Source of the DNA: Hyphomicrobiaceae bacterium
GTDB taxonomy: Bacteria; Pseudomonadota; Alphaproteobacteria; Rhizobiales; MH13
Assembly (NCBI GenBank): GCA_020442235.1
Contig: JAGRKQ010000103.1
Span: forward strand, 1 to 9,771
DNA: 9,771 nucleotides
Reading direction: 5' to 3'
The notes under the pieces are model-generated. The model made no database searches. It saw only the letters and a program-made list of their open reading frames with translations, and was not told where the DNA came from. The first letter of the stretch is position 1, and each line of letters starts with the position of its first letter. Positions 5,854 through 9,771 of this stretch are shown here, in pieces. A program made the translations under genes and the position numbers.

Positions 5854-7590
5854 CTATTCTGCGGCCTTGGACCCCGCAGCGCCGGCCAGCGCCACCCAGG
5901 CATCATACTGGGCCAGAAACACCTTGCCGTTCAGCTCATCGAGGAAATGCGTCACCTTGAGCCGGTCCATGACCGGGCCCTTCACTTCCGACAGATGCAG
6001 CCCGATCCCAAGGTCGGCCAGCCTGCGGTTGATCGCTTCGAGGCTTTCCAGCGCCGAGTAGTCGATTTCATTGACCGCCGAGCACATCAGCACGACGTTG
6101 CGCACCCGGCTTCCCTCGGCAACCCGGTTCTGGATCAGGTCTTCCAGGAAGCGCGCATTGACGAAGTAAAGGCTCTCGTCGACGCGCAGGGTCACGAGTT
6201 CGGGATGCGTTTCGACCGCATGGCGGTTGATGTTGCGGAAGTGCTGGGTTCCCGGAACCAGCCCGACCTCGGCGACATGCGGGCGCGACGTCTTGTAAAG
6301 ATGCAGGCCGATGGAGAGGACCACGCCGGCCGAAACGCCGACCTCGACGCCGAAACCGAGCGTCAGAAGGATCGTCGCGGCGACCGCGACGAAGTCGGCG
6401 CGTGAGTAACCCCAGGTCTTCTTCAGGATCGACAGATCGACAAGGCTGAGCACAGCCACAACAATGGTGGCCGCCAGCGTTGCCGTCGGCAGGAAATAGA
6501 CCAGCGGCGTCAGGGCGACAGCAGCGATCGCCAGCCCCATGGCGGTGAAAGCACCGGCGGCCGGCGTTTCCGCACCGGCATCGAAATTGACCACCGAACG
6601 GGCAAAGCCGCCCGTCACCGGATAACCGCCGGTGAAGGCCGCGCCGAGATTGGCGGCGCCGAGGCCGATCAGTTCCTGATCCGGGTCGATGCGCTGGCGC
6701 TTCTTGGCCGCAAGCGTCTGGGCGACAGAAATCGATTCCACGAAGCCGATGATGGAGATCAGAAGCGCCGGCACGGCCAGCGTCGTCAGAAGTTCCGGCG
6801 AAAAGGACGGCATGGTCAGCGGCGGCAGGCTTTGCGGCACGTCGCCGACGATCTTCACGCCCTTCTCGGCAAGACCGAGCCACCAGACCGCCAGCGTGGA
6901 GACGAAAACTGCGGCGACAGGACCCGCCTTGGTGGCGATGTCGGCAAGACGCGGGCCGGCACCCAGCTTGCGCAGCAGCGGCTTCAAGCCCTTGCGCACC
7001 CAGAACAGGAAAGCGGTCGCGACAACGCCGATGACCAAAGTGATCGGGTTCGTCTCGCTGACATGCGTGACAAGCGAATGGACGATTTCCACCAGCGTGT
7101 GCCCGCCGGCCGAAATGCCCAGAATATGCTTCAGCTGGCTCGACGCGATGAGGATGCCGGAGGCGGTGATGAAACCGGCGATCACCGGATGGCTGAGGAA
7201 ATTCGCCAGGAACCCAAGCCGGAAGATGCCCATGACGAGCAGAATGGCACCCGACAGCATGGCAAGCGTCAGCGCAGCCAGCGCATAACCCATGGTGCCG
7301 GTCTCGGCGATCTGGCCGACGGCGGCGGCCGTCATCAGGGAGACAACAGCGACAGGGCCGACGGCAAGCGCGCGGCTGGTTCCGAAAATCGCGTAGAGAA
7401 TGATGGGCGCTATCGAGGCATAGATGCCCGCTTCCGGCGGCAAGCCGGCAAGCAGGGCATAAGCCAACGACTGCGGGATCAGCATGATCGTGACGATCAC
7501 CGCTGCGATCATGTCGTTGGAGAACGCATTGCGGTCATATCGCCTTCCCCAGTCGAGGACCGGCACATAACGGCGCACGAGATCCAGCAT
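5854..7590 (-). CDS. SulP-family anion transporter with STAS domain
   Basis: A 578-aa SulP (SLC26-like) transporter of the inner membrane, moving sulfate, bicarbonate or a similar anion. The transmembrane domain (about residues 25-430) carries the family signature: PQSLAYALLAGLPPEAGIYA (39-58), then GTSRALAVGPVAVVSLM (70-86), the GFVESISVAQT segment (282-292) and TGGYPVTGGFARSVVN (320-335). A cytoplasmic STAS domain occupies about 445-565, with NEIDYSALESL (507-517) at the usual regulatory loop. The length is normal. I chose the start at 7590 because GAGG lies about 8 nt upstream and residues MLDLVRRYVPVLDW match normal SulP N-termini. The start 36 nt further upstream would place the first codons inside a terminator hairpin. 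The gene begins 15 nt after the U tract of that terminator, so its expression must come from readthrough or a promoter embedded upstream. Next to SQR and dioxygenase genes, sulfate or sulfite efflux is likely, but direction is not shown. Confidence 0.93.
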   Translation of the reverse strand: MLDLVRRYVPVLDWGRRYDRNAFSNDMIAAVIVTIMLIPQSLAYALLAGLPPEAGIYASIAPIILYAIFGTSRALAVGPVAVVSLMTAAAVGQIAETGTMGYALAALTLAMLSGAILLVMGIFRLGFLANFLSHPVIAGFITASGILIASSQLKHILGISAGGHTLVEIVHSLVTHVSETNPITLVIGVVATAFLFWVRKGLKPLLRKLGAGPRLADIATKAGPVAAVFVSTLAVWWLGLAEKGVKIVGDVPQSLPPLTMPSFSPELLTTLAVPALLISIIGFVESISVAQTLAAKKRQRIDPDQELIGLGAANLGAAFTGGYPVTGGFARSVVNFDAGAETPAAGAFTAMGLAIAAVALTPLVYFLPTATLAATIVVAVLSLVDLSILKKTWGYSRADFVAVAATILLTLGFGVEVGVSAGVVLSIGLHLYKTSRPHVAEVGLVPGTQHFRNINRHAVETHPELVTLRVDESLYFVNARFLEDLIQNRVAEGSRVRNVVLMCSAVNEIDYSALESLEAINRRLADLGIGLHLSEVKGPVMDRLKVTHFLDELNGKVFLAQYDAWVALAGAAGSKAAE

Positions 7591-7605
7591 CGATCCGACC
7601 TCTTG

Positions 7606-7641
7606 AAAAAAATGCGGGCGAAGCACGGGGGCTTCGCCCGC
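7606..7641 (-). terminator. Strong intrinsic terminator between DUF442-SQR and SulP genes
   Basis: A perfect 11-bp stem (GCGGGCGAAGC at 7614-7624 with GCTTCGCCCGC at 7631-7641) has a 6-nt loop and is followed in the minus direction by A and seven Ts (7612-7606). This is a textbook Rho-independent terminator for the dioxygenase/SQR unit. Its U tract ends 3 nt before the GAGG ribosome binding site of the SulP gene. A second inverted repeat, GGTCTG (7649-7654) with CAGACC (7669-7674), lies just upstream on the transcript and could be part of a regulated structure. Confidence 0.9.
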
Positions 7642-7684
7642 AGTCCATGGTCTGAAGGGGGAAGTCTCCAGACCGGGAAGAAGC

Positions 7685-9364
7685 TCAGTCGGCCTTGGCC
7701 GAGACCTTTTCCGGCTTGGCCATCCATTCCTTGCCGCGCAGCATCGCCTTCCAGTAGATCGGCGGAAGGATCTGCTCCTTGAGGATCCAGGCGAGGCGCG
7801 ACGGCTTGGTGCCGTCGATCACCCATTTCGGGAAGCTCGGTTTCAGCGCGCCGCCATAGCCGAACTCGGCCAGAACGATCTTGCCGCGCTCGACCGTCAG
7901 CGGGCACGAGCCGTAACCGTCATACTGGGCCGCGGCAGAGCTGCCATCGATGTCGGCGATGATGTTTTCGGCAACGACCGGCGCCTGCATGCGGGCCGCG
8001 GCAGCGGTCTTGGCGTTGGGCGCGTTCATCACGTCACCCAGCGACCAGATGTTGTCATGGGTCTTGTGGCGCAGCGTCGACTGATCGACATCCACCCAGC
8101 CGGCGGCATCGGCCAGCGGCGACACGCGGATGAAGTCCGGCGCGGTCTGCGGCGGAACGACATGCATCATGTCGAATTCCATCTCCACGGTGGTCGGCGC
8201 TTCGTCCGGCCGCTTCACCTCGAAGGTCGCCTTCTTCGCCGGGCCATCGATGGCAATCAGATTGTGGAAGAAGTTGAGGTTCGCACCGTATTTCTGAACA
8301 TAGGATTCCAGAGCCGGAACGAAGTCCTTCACACCGAAGAGCACACCGCCGGCATTGCAGAACTGGATGTCGATCTTGTCGAGGACACCGGCACGCAGCC
8401 AGGCATCGGAAGACAGATACATCGCCTTTTGCGGAGCGCCGGCGCATTTGATCGGCATCGGCGGCTGGGTGAACAGAGCCCGGCCTTCCTTCATCCGGCT
8501 GACCAGTTCCCAGGTGTAAGGCGCCAGGTCGTAGCGGTAGTTGGACGTGACACCGTTGCGGCCGAGCGTATCGACGAGGCCTTCCACCTTGCTCCAGTCG
8601 AGCTTCAGGCCGGGGCAGACGATCAGACGGCTGTATTTGACCACGCGGCAGCCATCGAGAATGACGGCATTGTCGGCCGGCTCGAACGCAGCAACCGCAG
8701 ACTTGATCCAGTGCACGCCGCGCGGAATGAGCGACCCCATCGTCTTGGCGGTTTCACGCGCCTCGAAGATGCCGCCGCCAACCATGGTCCAGCCCGGCTG
8801 ATAGTAGTGGATGTCCGCAGGGTCGATGATCGCGATGTCGAGGCTTTCGCGCCGCGCCTTGAGGCTGGCCGCGACGGCGATGCCGCCGGCGCCGGCGCCG
8901 ACGATCACCACGTCATAACGCGCATCGCCCGTATCGGTCGGGGTCTTGCCGCCATTGGCGATGCGGCGGGCAACGCCGTTCATGTCGTAGCCGGCGGCCT
9001 TGGTGGAGCCGAGAATTTCCGCCATCGGGCGGCTTGTCGCCTGGCTCAGCGCCCAGAGCGTGGCCGAGCGGGTGCCGGTGCGGCAGTAAGCCAGAACGGG
9101 ACCGGGAAGCTCACGCAGGGCAACGCCGAAGTCGCCGGCATCCTTGTCCTGCACGAGACCGGACTGGACCGGAAGATAACGCACTTCCAGACCGGCGGCC
9201 TTTGCCGCTGTCTCGATTTCCTCGAAGGTCGGCTGGTCCGCACCCTCGCCATCCGGACGGTTGCAGATGATGGACCGGAAACCGGCCGCCTTGGCCGCCT
9301 CAACCTCGGCGACCGAGATCTGTTCGCTGACGGAGATCTCCGGCGAAATTGCCTTGAACTTCAT
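7685..9364 (-). CDS. sqr: DUF442 (rhodanese-like/BLH phosphatase) - sulfide:quinone oxidoreductase fusion
   Basis: A 559-aa two-domain protein, the type often labelled bifunctional protein tyrosine phosphatase/FAD-dependent oxidoreductase. Residues 1-115 form a DUF442 (beta-lactamase hydrolase-like phosphatase) domain, with ICNRPDGE (33-40) and active loop AYCRTGTRS (Cys94). The spacing is C-X4-R, as in rhodaneses, not the C-X5-R of tyrosine phosphatases. Residues 150-545 form a type II SQR: VIVGAGAGG (153-161) for FAD, YYQPGWTMVGGG (187-198), IKCAGAPQK (Cys307), GDVMNAPNAKTAAA (443-456) and GYGSCPL (Cys487). The amphipathic C-terminus ends in WKAMLRG-KEWMAKPEK. No signal peptide is present, so it should sit on the cytoplasmic face of the membrane. 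I chose the start at 9364 because GGGGGA lies about 5 nt upstream. It follows the persulfide dioxygenase gene by 65 nt and is ended by the terminator at 7606-7641. Expected role: sulfide to persulfide, with the DUF442 Cys relaying sulfane sulfur. Confidence 0.92.
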   Translation of the reverse strand: MKFKAISPEISVSEQISVAEVEAAKAAGFRSIICNRPDGEGADQPTFEEIETAAKAAGLEVRYLPVQSGLVQDKDAGDFGVALRELPGPVLAYCRTGTRSATLWALSQATSRPMAEILGSTKAAGYDMNGVARRIANGGKTPTDTGDARYDVVIVGAGAGGIAVAASLKARRESLDIAIIDPADIHYYQPGWTMVGGGIFEARETAKTMGSLIPRGVHWIKSAVAAFEPADNAVILDGCRVVKYSRLIVCPGLKLDWSKVEGLVDTLGRNGVTSNYRYDLAPYTWELVSRMKEGRALFTQPPMPIKCAGAPQKAMYLSSDAWLRAGVLDKIDIQFCNAGGVLFGVKDFVPALESYVQKYGANLNFFHNLIAIDGPAKKATFEVKRPDEAPTTVEMEFDMMHVVPPQTAPDFIRVSPLADAAGWVDVDQSTLRHKTHDNIWSLGDVMNAPNAKTAAAARMQAPVVAENIIADIDGSSAAAQYDGYGSCPLTVERGKIVLAEFGYGGALKPSFPKWVIDGTKPSRLAWILKEQILPPIYWKAMLRGKEWMAKPEKVSAKAD

Positions 9365-9388
9365 ATCTTCCCCCTGGTTTTCCTCGCG

Positions 9389-9408
9389 GGGGCCGGTTTG
9401 CCGGCCCC
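9389..9408 (-). other. Intergenic RNA hairpin between dioxygenase and DUF442-SQR genes
   Basis: GGGGCCGG (9389-9396) and CCGGCCCC (9401-9408) form a perfect 8-bp stem with a 4-nt loop in the 65-nt spacer. No U tract follows in the minus direction (CGCGAGGAAAACC), so it should not terminate. A weaker CCTCA/TGAGG repeat (9407-9419) overlaps it. Like the hairpin at 2043-2069, it lies in a 65-nt spacer and has a GGCCGG core. An mRNA processing or stability role is possible. Confidence 0.55.
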
Positions 9409-9429
9409 TCATTTTGAGGCTCGATCGGC

Positions 9430-9771
9430 TCAGATCCGGTTGACCGGGACCTTGAGCATCGGCTTGCCGTCCTTGTCGGTCGGCACTTCACCGGCGCGCA
9501 TGTTCACCTGAAGCGACGGCAGGATCAGCCGCGGCATATCGAGCGTCGCGTCGCGCTCGGTGCGCATCTTGATGAAATCGTCGCGGCTCTTGCCGGCGCC
9601 AACATGAATGTTGTGCGCCTTCTCGTCGCCGACCGTGGTCTCCCACAGGATTTCGCGGCCGTTCGGGCCATAGTCGTGGCACATGAACAGGCGCATCGCA
9701 TCGGGAAGGGCGAGAACCTTCTGGATGGAATCGTAGAGGGTGCCGGCATCGCCGCCCGGGAAATCGGCACG
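9430..9771 (-). CDS. Persulfide dioxygenase (ETHE1/Blh-like MBL-fold), C-terminal part
   Basis: The frame is open from the right edge to a TGA at 9430-9432, giving the last 113 residues of a metallo-beta-lactamase-fold protein. RADFPGGDAGTLYDSI (first residues in the window) corresponds to the R-x-D-F segment of ETHE1, whose Arg lies near the glutathione site. LFMCHDYGPNGREILWETT follows, with the His of HDY in the position of a conserved active-site residue. The C-terminus (MPRLILPSLQVNMRAGEVP) is typical of bacterial persulfide dioxygenases of the Blh type. The THxHxDH iron site and the start are outside the window. The family oxidises glutathione persulfide with oxygen to sulfite and glutathione in the cytoplasm. 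It is the first visible gene of a unit with the DUF442-SQR fusion 65 nt downstream. An in-frame ATG at 9696 is internal, because conserved residues precede it. Confidence 0.9.
   Translation of the reverse strand, partial: RADFPGGDAGTLYDSIQKVLALPDAMRLFMCHDYGPNGREILWETTVGDEKAHNIHVGAGKSRDDFIKMRTERDATLDMPRLILPSLQVNMRAGEVPTDKDGKPMLKVPVNRI

Noticed and set aside
8057..9511. A 484-codon open frame on the plus strand opposite the DUF442-SQR gene
   Set aside because: Antisense shadow with low-complexity composition and no domain; it even runs past both ends of real features in the spacer.
1..9771. CRISPR array, tRNA, rRNA, insertion sequence or phage genes
   Set aside because: No regularly spaced direct repeats, transposase or integrase frames, or recognisable structural RNA were seen on either strand.

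Overview
The window looks like a chromosomal segment of an alphaproteobacterium, probably Hyphomicrobiales/Rhizobiales. It is GC-rich, gene-dense and compact. Protein content is typical of the group: a DUF442-sulfide:quinone oxidoreductase (SQR) fusion, an Rrf2 regulator of the RirA/NsrR Cys type, and a FixK/FNR-like box. Genus cannot be set from the sequence. Apart from the left edge, the window is one sulfide-oxidation island with two different SQR-family flavoproteins, a persulfide dioxygenase, membrane proteins suited to moving sulfite or sulfate, and a local Fe-S regulator.

Layout. (1) 1-1041 (+): the end of an open frame cut by the left edge. Its first half is RND/MMPL transporter membrane sequence and its second half is the C-terminal part of an ACP S-malonyltransferase-like protein, an in-frame chimera of two unrelated families. 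(2) 1048-3296 (-): two multi-spanning membrane proteins, a SLAC1/TehA-type anion channel (1048-2013) and upstream of it a 405-aa protein resembling the TsoY family (2079-3296). (3) 3354-3396: an intrinsic terminator on the minus strand. (4) 3426-5114 (-): a two-gene unit of a Tat-signal SQR and a small DUF5368-like membrane protein 12 nt behind it. (5) 5115-5397: a 283-bp divergent control region with an AT-rich promoter patch, an FNR/FixK-like palindrome and a possible leader hairpin; I see no gene in it. (6) 5398-5844 (+): the Rrf2 regulator. (7) 5854-9771 (-), transcribed toward the left: persulfide dioxygenase (cut by the right edge), DUF442-SQR fusion, a strong intrinsic terminator, then a SulP transporter that starts 15 nt after the terminator.

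How the genes may work together (inference from families and context): SQR oxidises sulfide to sulfane sulfur and passes electrons to quinone. The DUF442 domain, whose active loop has rhodanese length, could carry the persulfide to glutathione. The ETHE1-like dioxygenase would turn glutathione persulfide into sulfite. SLAC1/TDT, TsoY-like and SulP proteins are candidates for exporting sulfite or sulfate. The Tat-signal SQR would act outside the cytoplasmic membrane and the fusion SQR inside. The Rrf2 protein and the FNR-like box suggest control by Fe-S/redox state and oxygen.

The genes at 1048-2013, 2079-3296, 3807-5114, 5854-7590 and 7685-9364 have in-frame upstream extensions. I shortened these to starts with a sensible ribosome binding site and N-terminus.
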